64,000 nucleotides of DNA from Kordiimonas pumila. GTDB lineage: Bacteria > Pseudomonadota > Alphaproteobacteria > Sphingomonadales > Kordiimonadaceae. Numbering within the stretch: position 1 is the stretch's first letter; each line of letters starts with the position of its first letter. Where the stretch lies: assembly GCF_015240255.1 (NCBI RefSeq), contig NZ_CP061205.1, positions 1,447,501 to 1,511,500 on the forward strand. The letters are read 5' to 3'. The position numbers and the translations under genes are program-made. Under the pieces are notes generated by a model. It was not told the DNA's origin. It made no database searches and saw only the letters and a program-made list of their open reading frames with translations. This document shows positions 31,154 through 39,206 of this stretch, one piece after another.

Positions 31154-31243
31154 ACTGTAGCACCATATATTTTTTGCGCACACCCGCGCCTTCTAGTCCA
31201 TATTTCACTGTAGCATTATGCAGCGCACCATGAAAGCCCGTTC

Positions 31244-32671
31244 TTATGGGCGGTTATATTCAAGAAACGCCTGCACAGCATTTTTAAGCGAGAGAATGTC
31301 CATTTTATCGCATACACCGTAAGGCGAATGAATGGAAAGCACGGGCGCCCCAAAGTCAATCGTGTCAATATTCAGCTTAGACAGTTCTGTGCCCAGTGTG
31401 CCACCACCGGCTTTACCAACCTTGTAGGTTGTTGTTTGCCACGGAATGTTACGGCTATCGAAGGCTGCTCGTATCCATGCCGTTGTTTCACTGTCAGCAT
31501 TCAGCCCTCTACCATAAGCCTTTATATTCACGCCGTACCCAAGGCGCGGTGCATTACCTTCTTCCCAAACGCTAGTATCAAGCGGGTTAATGCCAGGGTT
31601 CATGTCAATCGACAGCGCAGTAGAGGCGCGCAGCGCCCGTGCCAGCATGGGCTGGCGGTAGGCATCGCCTGTTTCCGCATAGATCAACTCGCCGATAATA
31701 TCCTGTAGGTAACTCGAAGAGGCCCCTGTAACATTCACATTGCCGCCTTCTTCATTATCTGCAAACAGGATGATGGCCGTTTGTTCTGGGGTTGCCATGC
31801 TAAACAGGGCAGCAAGGCTTGTGTAGGCACCAAGCCGGTCGTCGTGGCCGTCTGCTGCAATCAAATGCCGATTAAGGCCCATGTCACGGGGCGGCATGGC
31901 CGGTACCAGCGCCAGCTCCGATGAAACAAGGTCAGCTTGCTCAACGCCATATGTATTTTTTAGGTATGCAAGCACGGAGGCCAAAACATCAAGCTTACCG
32001 TCAGGCCCGTGGTTTATAATGGCGTCGAGGTCTTCATAGCTAATAACCGTTTCGGCAGAGCGTTTCATTTGGTCTTTTGCAACATGGGGTGATAGGTCAG
32101 TGATCATGAAAATTGGGTCATCCGGCTGCAACCCGACAGACACATTTACTATTGTACCATCTTTTTTATCAATACGCCCGACAAGCGCAAGCGGTACATT
32201 TGTCCATTGATATGCCTTTATGCGACCATGATAATTGGTTTGCACAAGTGCAAATTCATTAGTGGCATAAAGAGGGCGCAGTTTCAGGTCTAGCCGCGGG
32301 CTGTCTATATGGCTTGCAACAATACGTACACCCTTTGAAACCGGCTTTTTCCCGCCTAAAATTAGCAGTAGGCCCCGGTCACGGTTGTTATGATAATATT
32401 TATCGCCTGGCTTTATTGAGGTACCTGTCTGCCATGGCTTGAACCCGCGCTTTTCTGCAAGAGCAATGGTTTTTTGAACTGTTGTCAGCTCTGTGCGGGC
32501 TGTGAATAAAAAGTCTTTGTAAGAATCGCCAATATCAAACGCCTGTTCTTTTTGGCTTTTACTGGCTGTTTTCCAGCTGTTTTCACAGATTCCTTGCGGG
32601 CAGGCTTTGGCGCTACCTGTTAGCTGAAGATGAAGAAACAAAAGGGTCGCAATAACAGTGAAAAAACGCAT
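31244..32671 (-). CDS. M18 family aminopeptidase with signal peptide
   Basis: Zinc metallo-aminopeptidase of the M18 (aspartyl aminopeptidase-like) family. Metal and catalytic positions are present: SHIDSPRLDL, DGHDDRLGAYTSLA, FADNEEGG, ALSIDMNPG and the late HSPYGVCDKMDI. Unusually, it begins with a clear signal peptide from the ATG at 32671 (MRFFTVIATLLFLHLQLTGSAKA), preceded by GAGAGCCCACC. M18 enzymes are normally cytosolic, so this one is predicted to act in the periplasm or beyond. The mature protein is about 450 residues, the family length. It is monocistronic and divergent from the PspB-like gene. Confidence 0.9.
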   Translation of the reverse strand: MRFFTVIATLLFLHLQLTGSAKACPQGICENSWKTASKSQKEQAFDIGDSYKDFLFTARTELTTVQKTIALAEKRGFKPWQTGTSIKPGDKYYHNNRDRGLLLILGGKKPVSKGVRIVASHIDSPRLDLKLRPLYATNEFALVQTNYHGRIKAYQWTNVPLALVGRIDKKDGTIVNVSVGLQPDDPIFMITDLSPHVAKDQMKRSAETVISYEDLDAIINHGPDGKLDVLASVLAYLKNTYGVEQADLVSSELALVPAMPPRDMGLNRHLIAADGHDDRLGAYTSLAALFSMATPEQTAIILFADNEEGGNVNVTGASSSYLQDIIGELIYAETGDAYRQPMLARALRASTALSIDMNPGINPLDTSVWEEGNAPRLGYGVNIKAYGRGLNADSETTAWIRAAFDSRNIPWQTTTYKVGKAGGGTLGTELSKLNIDTIDFGAPVLSIHSPYGVCDKMDILSLKNAVQAFLEYNRP

Positions 32672-32810
32672 GGTGGGCTCTCTTGTGTTCTTATTTGTCA
32701 TTTGTAATATCAGTCGTAATAGTATGGGCTAGGTAGTTCTATAAGGCATTGCAAATATTTGTGATTACACCCATATTTATGATTATTGCAAATAGGGAGG
32801 AAACCATTCA

Positions 32811-33032
32811 ATGGATGTTTTTACAATGGTGGTGGTAGTGGTGGCCATTGGGTCACTTTTAATTGTTATTCAGCACTGGCTTAAGTTGAAGGAAAAAGCA
32901 CTGGATGCCAGCAAGCAAGAAGATGGTGTTCTTGCAGGGCGTGTCGATGTGCTAGAAAAGCGTATCAGAGTGTTGGAGCGGATAGCTACAGACAAAAGCA
33001 GCCACCTTCAGGAAGAAATTGACGCCCTTTAA
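32811..33032 (+). CDS. PspB-like small membrane protein
   Basis: A 73-residue protein with one N-terminal membrane segment (MVVVVVAIGSLLIVIQHWL) and a cytosolic coiled coil (EDGVLAGRVDVLEKRIRVLERIATD), the layout of phage-shock protein B. An excellent AGGGAGGA lies upstream of the ATG. There are no neighbouring pspA or pspC genes, so it may act alone or with distant partners in envelope stress. The PspB assignment rests on length, topology and the late LEKRIRVLERI pattern, so it is moderate. Confidence 0.6.
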   Translation: MDVFTMVVVVVAIGSLLIVIQHWLKLKEKALDASKQEDGVLAGRVDVLEKRIRVLERIATDKSSHLQEEIDAL

Positions 33033-33094
33033 GCAAAAACTGCATTTTTTGCTATTCTTCACAAAAAACCTTTGCTAGGTAGTGCGCGTGGTAC

Positions 33095-33171
33095 GGGCCT
33101 GTAGCTCAGTTGGTTAGAGCAGACCGCTCATAACGGTCTGGCCGGGGGTTCGAGTCCCTCCGGGCCCACCA
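33095..33171 (+). tRNA. tRNA with CAU anticodon, probably tRNA-Ile2
   Basis: A complete 77-nt cloverleaf with encoded CCA: acceptor GGGCCTG / CGGGCCC, D-arm TAGCTCAGTTGGTTAGAGC, anticodon arm GACCG-CTCATAA-CGGTC with anticodon CAT at 33129-33131, and T-arm GGGGGTTCGAGTCCCTC. The GGGCCTG...CGGGCCC acceptor and the body match the alphaproteobacterial species that carries lysidine and reads AUA (Ile2), rather than elongator Met; this identity is inference. The 3' half overlaps the end of the broken serine-recombinase gene on the other strand, so this tRNA is the probable attachment site of the island. Confidence 0.9.
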
Positions 33172-33781
33172 CACCGCACTTCATGGTATCAAACACCCCA
33201 AAAAGCTTTAGTGGCTGGGCGATTGCGGCGGTTCGTATACCTGTTTCACGGTCATAGGCAAGACGCTGCGGAAACGCCAATCTTAGTAACATTCTTTTAT
33301 GCTCCAATAGCTCGGATGTCCAGAGTTTCCAAGGGTTCGCGAGAAATTTACAAGCGGTTCGAAAAGTTTCGTCAAAGGTAGCCAGCGGCGAGGCCGTAGT
33401 GTCTACTTTTTCGCGCATAAGGGCTTTTTCGGTTTCCAGCTTTTCAATGCGGGCTTCATAGGCCGGAATCAGCTTGGGATTGTCTGCGCTGACAATCCGG
33501 TCCATGAGCTTATCAATCGCTTGCTCGGCTTTTACCAGTTCAGCTTTCAGGGATGCTTGGCGCGTTTTAACGGCAGCGGAGCGCTTGCCCCATTCATCAC
33601 TGAGCATCATGTGGAACAGTTTGAACAGCCTTGGCGCTGGTTTGAGGGTGCGGATCATATCCTCAAACTCGCTCTCAATTTTATCACCGCGTATGGACTT
33701 GCGGTATTCGCTGCATGCTTTCTGATGACAAAAATAATAGGCGTAACGGCTATTGCGTCCCTTGCTCCAAGAAGCTGTCAT
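33128..33781 (-). pseudogene. Large serine recombinase, C-terminal part (separated by deletion/frameshift)
   Basis: The 217-codon C-terminal piece of a large serine integrase. It begins MTASWSKGRN, which in intact relatives lies inside the recombinase zinc-beta-ribbon domain directly after its first Cys pair. Here YYFCHQKACSEYRKSIR keeps the second Cys pair, while the first pair has been lost with the deleted segment. A long coiled coil (about residues 80-135) follows. The last codons run into the tRNA gene, ending GPEGLEPPARPL inside it. Its ATG overlaps the stop of the N-terminal piece (CCATGA), but it has no function of its own. Confidence 0.8.
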
Positions 33782-34587
33782 GGGTTGCTCACAGGTGGCT
33801 CATGCTTGCCGGGATGTAGATGGATGTTCCATTTGGGAACGCTGATATGTCCGGTGTAAAGAACACGGTCCAGCATATCGACTACAGTGTTGAGAGGCAC
33901 ATCACCGTATTTGCCTTTTTGTATGCTGGGGAATGTACCAAGGAAGCGGCGTACCTCATTGGCATTTTGAAAGCGGCCACAGGCATAGCCCTCAAGCGCC
34001 TCAGCTACGATAGAGGCGTTAGGTTCATCCCGTACGATCATTTTGCCGTGTCCCGGTACGTTGGCGTAAGTGTAGCCAAGTACAGGCGCAAAACACCAAT
34101 AGCCTTTTTCAATACGAGCCTTCATTTTTTGAACGACTTGGCGCTGATTTTGTTTGCGCTCCAATTGGCCTTGGGCCGCGAATATGGTTTCAATAAATTC
34201 ACCCTCTGGCGTGTCTTCAAAATTGAAGTTCAAACATTCAACACTAGCGCCTTTTGCAGCGAGAGTAGCGCGAAGTTTGAAATGGAAGTCCCGGTCACGA
34301 GCAAAGCGTTTCAGATCATCAAACACAATCACATAATCCTTGCTAGTGTTAGCATCTAAATACGCCAGAAGCGCCACCATCCCCTTACGCTTCATAAAAT
34401 CACCACCGCCGGACACATCATCGGGGAAGACTTCTTCAACATCATACCCTTGGAAAGCCGCATATTGGCGACAGCGGTGCTCTTGACTATCTAATCCGTG
34501 GCCTTCTAAACGCTGTTTCGAATCTGAAACTCGGCAGTATATAAGGGCCGCTTTGCCCGGTGTGTTTTGGGATAATACTGGTTTCAT
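33778..34587 (-). pseudogene. Large serine recombinase, N-terminal part (truncated)
   Basis: A 269-codon piece with the resolvase catalytic domain (YCRVSDSKQRLEGHGLDSQ with the active-site Ser, FDDLKRFARDRDFHF) and the recombinase domain (about residues 170-255), ending HLHPGKHEPPVSNP. Relatives continue from HEP(L/P)V/IS through about 40-50 more residues with the first CxxC before reaching MTASWSKGR. That stretch is missing, and the join is out of frame. Catalytic activity of the pair is therefore doubtful. The next upstream gene overlaps it by four bases. This is the integrase expected for an island at a tRNA. Confidence 0.82.
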
Positions 34588-34949
34588 CGGTGACTCCTCG
34601 CAAGCGGCATATCACAGCCGCCTTTGTCTGCTTTAGGTTTTATGGATTTACCGGATGATTTTAGCATATTTACGGCAGATTTTGGCAAAGGTGTTTGCTG
34701 TGCATTTTGTTTTCCACAGGCGGTTTGCGTGGCACTGACCCGCATTGCAATATCAACAAAACCGACAGCAAGGGCATGTAATGTTTCAATAAGCTGGTGC
34801 GCTTCCTCATCACTATAATCGTAGCCCTCAAGCTCGGCCATATAGCGATCATAGTCCACTTTGGGAATGCCCGGTACGCCGCTGGCCTTGAGCCACACAC
34901 CTTGAATTGAGCCATTATCTTTATGTTTATTTGCCCTTTTAACTGTCAT
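34584..34949 (-). CDS. Hypothetical protein of the integrase operon
   Basis: A 121-residue protein not recognised by name. The N-terminus is basic (MTVKRANKHKDNG), the middle helical (YMAELEGYDYSDEEAHQLIETLHALAVGFVDIAM, in pieces), and the end is lysine-rich with a single late Cys. Its stop overlaps the recombinase start (ATGA), so the two genes are translationally coupled. Small proteins at this position in other islands may be recombination directionality factors, but this one has no recognisable HTH. Function unknown. Confidence 0.6.
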   Translation of the reverse strand: MTVKRANKHKDNGSIQGVWLKASGVPGIPKVDYDRYMAELEGYDYSDEEAHQLIETLHALAVGFVDIAMRVSATQTACGKQNAQQTPLPKSAVNMLKSSGKSIKPKADKGGCDMPLARSHR

Positions 34950-35062
34950 ATTTTGTATCCTTATCGTTCACTTTCTCCTGTTTACTGCTCCATCACTGCA
35001 ACGGAACAAAAAGAGAACATTTTTATATAAAAATATCCGCTTGTATAGGAAAATATTCCTCA

Positions 35063-35458
35063 TTATCGACCTTTATTAGGGCCGGGCTGTCGAGCTTGGC
35101 TTTGGCTGCGACTTTGCCCGTTATCCCGGCGTTTCATAAATTCAAGACGGGATAGTTCGCTCACGCGGTTATGAGCGCGCCGGGCGATCTCAGCCACGCG
35201 CAGGAGGTCATCCTTGTTGAAGTTATGCGTGTCTTTGAGCACCCCGTCTTTGTCGCGGTAGGTCTTGGCAAGATCGGTGGTGAAGAAATCCTGTTTCTGC
35301 CCCTCACGCCGCCAGATTGTCGCCTTGATATTGACATCGCGTACCGTGTCTTCGGGCTGTCTGTTTTGTGCGGGCACTTGTGCAGGGGTGGATTGCCCCT
35401 GATTTTGCGCTTGCTGCGTTTGTTCCTCAAGTGGTGCCTGTAACTGCTGGTCATTCAT
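35063..35458 (-). CDS. Hypothetical protein of the mobilisation region
   Basis: A 131-residue protein. Residues 1-38 are Gln/Pro-rich and probably disordered. The core (RDVNIKATIWRREGQKQDFF, TYRDKDGVLKDTHNFNKDDLLRVAEIARRAHN, in pieces) looks like a small folded domain with a strand pair and a helix, resembling single-stranded-DNA-binding-like or conjugation accessory proteins seen beside coupling-protein genes. The tail is basic. It has a good AGGAGAG. It is the last gene of the coupling-protein operon. Function is not known. Confidence 0.62.
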   Translation of the reverse strand: MNDQQLQAPLEEQTQQAQNQGQSTPAQVPAQNRQPEDTVRDVNIKATIWRREGQKQDFFTTDLAKTYRDKDGVLKDTHNFNKDDLLRVAEIARRAHNRVSELSRLEFMKRRDNGQSRSQSQARQPGPNKGR

Positions 35459-35467
35459 TATGCTCTC

Positions 35468-35977
35468 CTATCTTTTCTGGGTTTTGGATTTCTGATGTAT
35501 TCGGGATTGGCTGTGGGTTTGTACTTGCCGCCGGGCCATGAACAGGGCCTTACGCCTCATTTTGTCCAGATTGGCGGCTCCACTTTGTGCTTTGGTCTGC
35601 GCTTGGGCCTGCGTTTTGCTCTGTGCTTTGACGGCTTCATTATGCATGCGCGTTTTTTTGAACGCATCCATACGTTGCCGGATACCTTCCAATTCTTCAC
35701 GCGGAATGCGGGGCGTTTGAGGTTTGCGTTTTACGGCTGGTCCTTCCAATCCGTATGGGCTTGGCTTGAACAGGCGATTGCCCTTTACTTGCTTGGCGAT
35801 ATATTCTTCCTGCTGAATACGCACACGCTCAGGATCACTCGCCACGTAAAAGTTGCTGCGCATATGTGTCTTAGAGAGGCCGGAGGGCGCATTTGCCCGT
35901 GGCAGGTTGTCTCGGTTCTTATGCGCATAGCTTACGCCCTCACGCTGTCCGGCTGGTTTTTTAGGGGGTGTACTCAC
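35468..35977 (-). CDS. Hypothetical basic protein coupled to the coupling-protein gene
   Basis: A 169-residue, strongly basic, Gln/Lys/Arg-rich protein with no membrane segment. Its ATG overlaps the stop of the coupling-protein gene by four bases, so it is translationally coupled to it. PYGLEGPAVKRKPQTPRIPREELEGIRQRMDAFKK (in part) is the only segment likely to be folded. It may be a DNA-binding or relaxosome-interacting partner of the coupling protein. No family recognised. Confidence 0.62.
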   Translation of the reverse strand: MSTPPKKPAGQREGVSYAHKNRDNLPRANAPSGLSKTHMRSNFYVASDPERVRIQQEEYIAKQVKGNRLFKPSPYGLEGPAVKRKPQTPRIPREELEGIRQRMDAFKKTRMHNEAVKAQSKTQAQAQTKAQSGAANLDKMRRKALFMARRQVQTHSQSRIHQKSKTQKR

Positions 35978-37590
35978 TTAAAGCCCTCCACATAAGACCA
36001 CATGCCATCCGCATATTGCGGCAGGTGCGCAAAGCACGCTGGCACAGGTTCGTTGATGATGTTTTTCCAGCGATAGCCAATGAGGGCCTTAACGCGCACA
36101 CGGTCTATCGGCGGGTGGTATGGATTGGGATGGAAGCGCCCGGCCATGGAGCGCTCTTTGTAATACGGCCTACGGTCTGCGTAGATGGGCAGAGGTACAT
36201 CATCCATGAAGACATAGGCTTTATCATTCGGTGTTTTGAGAATTTCATCCGGGGTGCGCAAAAGCCGTTGTTGCTTGCTGCGGTTCTTGGCCGCCATGCG
36301 GTAATGATTCAGCTTATGCGCGGTTTCTACCGGGCTGGCCCCATTTAGCATGGCGTGAATGGCTTCCTTACGGGCCATGTCATCGCGCCCTTGCGTTAGT
36401 GTGTCATCATACTCAAGGGTTTGGTGCCCTAGCATCCGCGATAGGCGCGCGGAACCTTCCTCATCACGGATCGTGAAGTAAATCCTCACCGCCGCCGATG
36501 ACGGAATGATGGTCTTGGCCCCGCGCCCGGTCAGTTCCATTTGGTCTGCGCTTTGGTAAACGGCGACCGGACGGATGCCGATTCCTGCGGTGTATGTAAA
36601 GAGCTTGGGTACAAGTGGGAAGCTGCCAAGCTGCGCGCATTCATCCAAAATCCATGTTTGACGCGGCGCGGATGGGGCGCGGGATTTATAGATCATAGCG
36701 CCGACAAATATGGCTTTGATGACTGATCTCCAACCATCAATAAACTCGGCTGGTGGCATCATATAAAAATTGTAGGCTTGGCTGCCCTCGCATAGCTGTG
36801 ACAATGAGAAGTCATACGGCGGGGATATAGAGTCTAGGAGAACTGGATCAGAGAGCGCCGAGAAAGATTTGAATATCTCACCCAATATACCGCGCATACC
36901 TGCGCTTTCGCCGTGTCTGCTTTCGGCGATTTCTTCTTCAATACGGCGGGAGATTTCAAACCCGCATTCATTCATCTGAAAAGCAAACTCCACCCACGCT
37001 TCGCTATTGCCGGGGATCAGGTTGATGATTTCATACAGGCGTGGCAGGGTTAATGCGCCATCCATATCGACTATGGTCAGAATAACAGCTTCGAGAAACT
37101 CACGGCCCCGAAGCTCAAAATACTCTCCATTGTTCGAGCCGGAGAGTGCGATCATATTCTCGGCAAAGACCTTGGTATCTGCAATCAGGGTGGGGCTATC
37201 CGCATGGATATAATCAACTGGGTTGATCCGGTGCTGAGGCAGGCTCCCGCCGTGAAGCGCCAAGGGATTCCAGTAGATACAGGGCTTACCAAGGCGGGTC
37301 TGATTTTGGCTGATATAGGCGCATTCGCCCTTCATGTCGAGCATGACCAAAGTGCCCTCATACATGCCATCAAGCATGCTGTAGGCCAGTATATCGCGGA
37401 GCTTGCCACCGCGCGCGCCAGCGGTCAGAAGCACACCGCCCATACCGTTCCAATACAAGGGCCTGTTGCCGACAAATCCGCAAAACAGCGAGTCTGGCGT
37501 TTTCTTGAAACAGGGCCGCAGGGCCGGATCATCCGCATCGATAAACCCGGCGCTTCCATAGCGGTCCCGTTCATTATCAAAATCTGTCAT
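35974..37590 (-). CDS. Type IV coupling protein, VirD4/TraG-like
   Basis: A 538-residue ATPase of the VirD4/TraG coupling family that would link a relaxosome to a type IV secretion channel. The Walker B region is WILDECAQLGSFPLVPKLFTY, the TraG/VirD4 signature. EYFELRGREFLEAVILTIVD is characteristic. The Walker A position reads AGARGGKLRD, with Leu where Ser/Thr is expected, a noteworthy substitution. There is no N-terminal membrane segment, so it resembles the shorter soluble forms. I used the ATG at 37590; a TTG seven codons upstream is also open. A terminator lies just upstream. The next two genes overlap or lie close. Confidence 0.85.
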   Translation of the reverse strand: MTDFDNERDRYGSAGFIDADDPALRPCFKKTPDSLFCGFVGNRPLYWNGMGGVLLTAGARGGKLRDILAYSMLDGMYEGTLVMLDMKGECAYISQNQTRLGKPCIYWNPLALHGGSLPQHRINPVDYIHADSPTLIADTKVFAENMIALSGSNNGEYFELRGREFLEAVILTIVDMDGALTLPRLYEIINLIPGNSEAWVEFAFQMNECGFEISRRIEEEIAESRHGESAGMRGILGEIFKSFSALSDPVLLDSISPPYDFSLSQLCEGSQAYNFYMMPPAEFIDGWRSVIKAIFVGAMIYKSRAPSAPRQTWILDECAQLGSFPLVPKLFTYTAGIGIRPVAVYQSADQMELTGRGAKTIIPSSAAVRIYFTIRDEEGSARLSRMLGHQTLEYDDTLTQGRDDMARKEAIHAMLNGASPVETAHKLNHYRMAAKNRSKQQRLLRTPDEILKTPNDKAYVFMDDVPLPIYADRRPYYKERSMAGRFHPNPYHPPIDRVRVKALIGYRWKNIINEPVPACFAHLPQYADGMWSYVEGFK

Positions 37591-37607
37591 GTGAAAATTC
37601 CAAAGGG

Positions 37608-37640
37608 TCAAAAAAAGACCGGGCGGCGCACCACCCGGTC
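37608..37640 (-). terminator. Terminator between the small membrane genes and the coupling-protein gene
   Basis: GACCGGG / CCCGGTC hairpin followed on the minus strand by TTTTTTTGACCC. It separates the upstream small genes from the coupling-protein unit. Confidence 0.78.
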
Positions 37641-37656
37641 AAAGCGTTATTCCTGA

Positions 37657-37785
37657 TTATGTTGCGCAAGAGGCGATTAGCAGGATGAGGGCGACTACAA
37701 AAATAATTGCCCCCCAGTTCGTAGGTTCAGGACGTTTCTTGTAAACGCCATAACTACCGCCTGCGACTTTGTCGTATTTAGCCAT
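37657..37785 (-). CDS. Small single-span membrane protein (42 aa)
   Basis: Very short protein from an ATG at 37785 with AAAAGGAGAAAGCC upstream. The N-terminal half is basic (MAKYDKVAGGSYGVYKKRP) and the C-terminal half is one membrane span (NWGAIIFVVALILLIASCAT). The near-ideal ribosome-binding site supports it. It lies between the 96-residue membrane protein and the coupling protein and may be part of the conjugation apparatus. Function unknown. Confidence 0.65.
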   Translation of the reverse strand: MAKYDKVAGGSYGVYKKRPEPTNWGAIIFVVALILLIASCAT

Positions 37786-37808
37786 TGGCTTTCTCCTTTT
37801 GCTGAGGA

Positions 37809-38099
37809 TTAAAAGATTTTCGAGGCTAGAGCGAAGCCGCCAATGGTGATGACGGTGGCAATGGTGGCTCTCGCCAAGGCATATGTGGAAAGGGCCGTCA
37901 CTACGAACCAGAAGGCTTGAATGACCCATTCAAATCCATCGCCGTATTGTGTTGATGTGAAGTCAAGAACCCATCCGATACTCACCGCATAAAGCGGACC
38001 CGTCGCGAAAAACGCCGCCACAATTGCCGACAGGTTGGCAATCGACTGGACCGACTTCTCATAAACACCCTTCGCTGCGTTTTTAGTGGAACTAGACAT
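37809..38099 (-). CDS. Small membrane protein of the mobilisation region
   Basis: A 96-residue protein with hydrophobic segments at about residues 20-45 and 58-75, plus a third near the C-terminus (IATVITIGGFALASKIF). GAAAGGAGGCATC precedes the ATG. It resembles small pilus- or channel-like proteins found near VirD4-type genes only in size and topology. There is no named family. Confidence 0.65.
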   Translation of the reverse strand: MSSSTKNAAKGVYEKSVQSIANLSAIVAAFFATGPLYAVSIGWVLDFTSTQYGDGFEWVIQAFWFVVTALSTYALARATIATVITIGGFALASKIF

Positions 38100-38183
38100 G
38101 ATGCCTCCTTTCGCTGTGTGCTGGTGTTCCCCTTAAGAGATACCAGCGTTCACAGGAGGCCAGAGGAGGATACGCGACAGATT

Positions 38184-38609
38184 TTAGGGTTTTTCATTGT
38201 CGTTTGCTGCCCGTACACCCCACATCAGGGCTGCTTTAGAGTTATTGGCCCGCAGGATAGTAGCAAGCACCCTGACCCGTTCACGGGCTTCTCCGCGTAC
38301 ATAGGGCGTAATGTCATCTGAAATGGGCGTGCAACAGAAGGCGCGAAACCAGTATTGAATGTTTCCGGTTTCGAATACTTCGGTGTCCAGAAGCACCTCT
38401 TTGCCATCCGGTCCGGCAATCCAGCCGCGAAAGTCCCGGTACAGGTTGACGGCATATTCATGCCACCCGGTATATGGAATGTTGAGCGTATAGGCATAGG
38501 CGCGGATATCGCGGATCATATAAGGGTTAGCCAGTTCCTTATCGGTGAGCAGTTGCACTTTGCGTTTGGTGCAGTAACCGATGGTGATGCATTGGGTGCA
38601 TAGAGCCAT
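38184..38609 (-). CDS. Hypothetical protein
   Basis: A 141-residue soluble protein with Cys residues at the very N-terminus (MALCTQCITIGYC: Cys-x2-Cys and a third Cys), which may bind metal. IPYTGWHEYAVNLYRDFRGW and VLDTEVFETGN-like segments look like a compact mixed fold. An AAGGAGATAA lies before the ATG. It belongs to the string of small minus-strand genes running towards the coupling protein. I do not recognise it. Confidence 0.6.
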   Translation of the reverse strand: MALCTQCITIGYCTKRKVQLLTDKELANPYMIRDIRAYAYTLNIPYTGWHEYAVNLYRDFRGWIAGPDGKEVLLDTEVFETGNIQYWFRAFCCTPISDDITPYVRGEARERVRVLATILRANNSKAALMWGVRAANDNEKP

Positions 38610-38649
38610 AATTTATCTCCTTCGCTATTATTATTCTTGGAATTGCCCC

Positions 38650-38952
38650 TCAGCTCAGGAAGCTGAGGAACGCGTTTGCGAAGATGAGCGGATCGACCTG
38701 TTCAACGGCCTGTTTGCAGTAACCGCCCAGTGCGATAACCCGATCAGACATAATTCCGGCAATCACACCGATCAGAAGGATGCGGTCTTGAAACCGTTTT
38801 CTCGGCTTTCCAGCTTTTAGGGCTGCTCGTTCCTGCTGGTGGGCTTTTGCCCGGCGGCGGGTTTTCGCCAGCATCCTATCTACTCTTGCATACGCACGTT
38901 GCTGTGCAGATGAAGCGGTAGAGATATTCCTGTTTTGGTTCCGGTTGCTCAT
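38650..38952 (-). CDS. Hypothetical basic protein with a C-terminal hydrophobic segment
   Basis: A 100-residue protein from the ATG at 38952 (MSNRNQNRN), preceded by TTTGAGGACAAAGAA. The first 60 residues are Arg/Lys-rich and helical (VDRMLAKTRRRAKAHQQERAALK); the rest has one hydrophobic stretch (ILLIGVIAGIMSDRVIALGG) that may associate with the membrane. A longer frame to 39063 has no support. First gene of the small minus-strand series. Function unknown. Confidence 0.55.
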   Translation of the reverse strand: MSNRNQNRNISTASSAQQRAYARVDRMLAKTRRRAKAHQQERAALKAGKPRKRFQDRILLIGVIAGIMSDRVIALGGYCKQAVEQVDPLIFANAFLSFLS

Positions 38953-39206
38953 TTCTTTGTCCTCAAAGAAAAGTGAGCAGTGCACTGCGTTACGGTCCAA
39001 AGGGCCCTTAGACCGATCAACAGGCTTCATTACCCGCTGACAGGAAAATAATCCCACAAACACAGGCGGTTATCGAGGTGAAGGTTTAGGTGAAAACAGG
39101 TGAAATTCGGTGATTCTGCAAATTTTATCAGCCCGAATTACAAAACTATATGAATGCATTACATAGTAACATTGCAGGTAAGTTTGCTCAAATGATACTA
39201 TCATGA

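Noticed and set aside
33095-33171. Elongator tRNA-Met
   Set aside because: The anticodon alone cannot separate them, but the acceptor and T-arm sequence fit the Ile2 species better; identity is left as probable.
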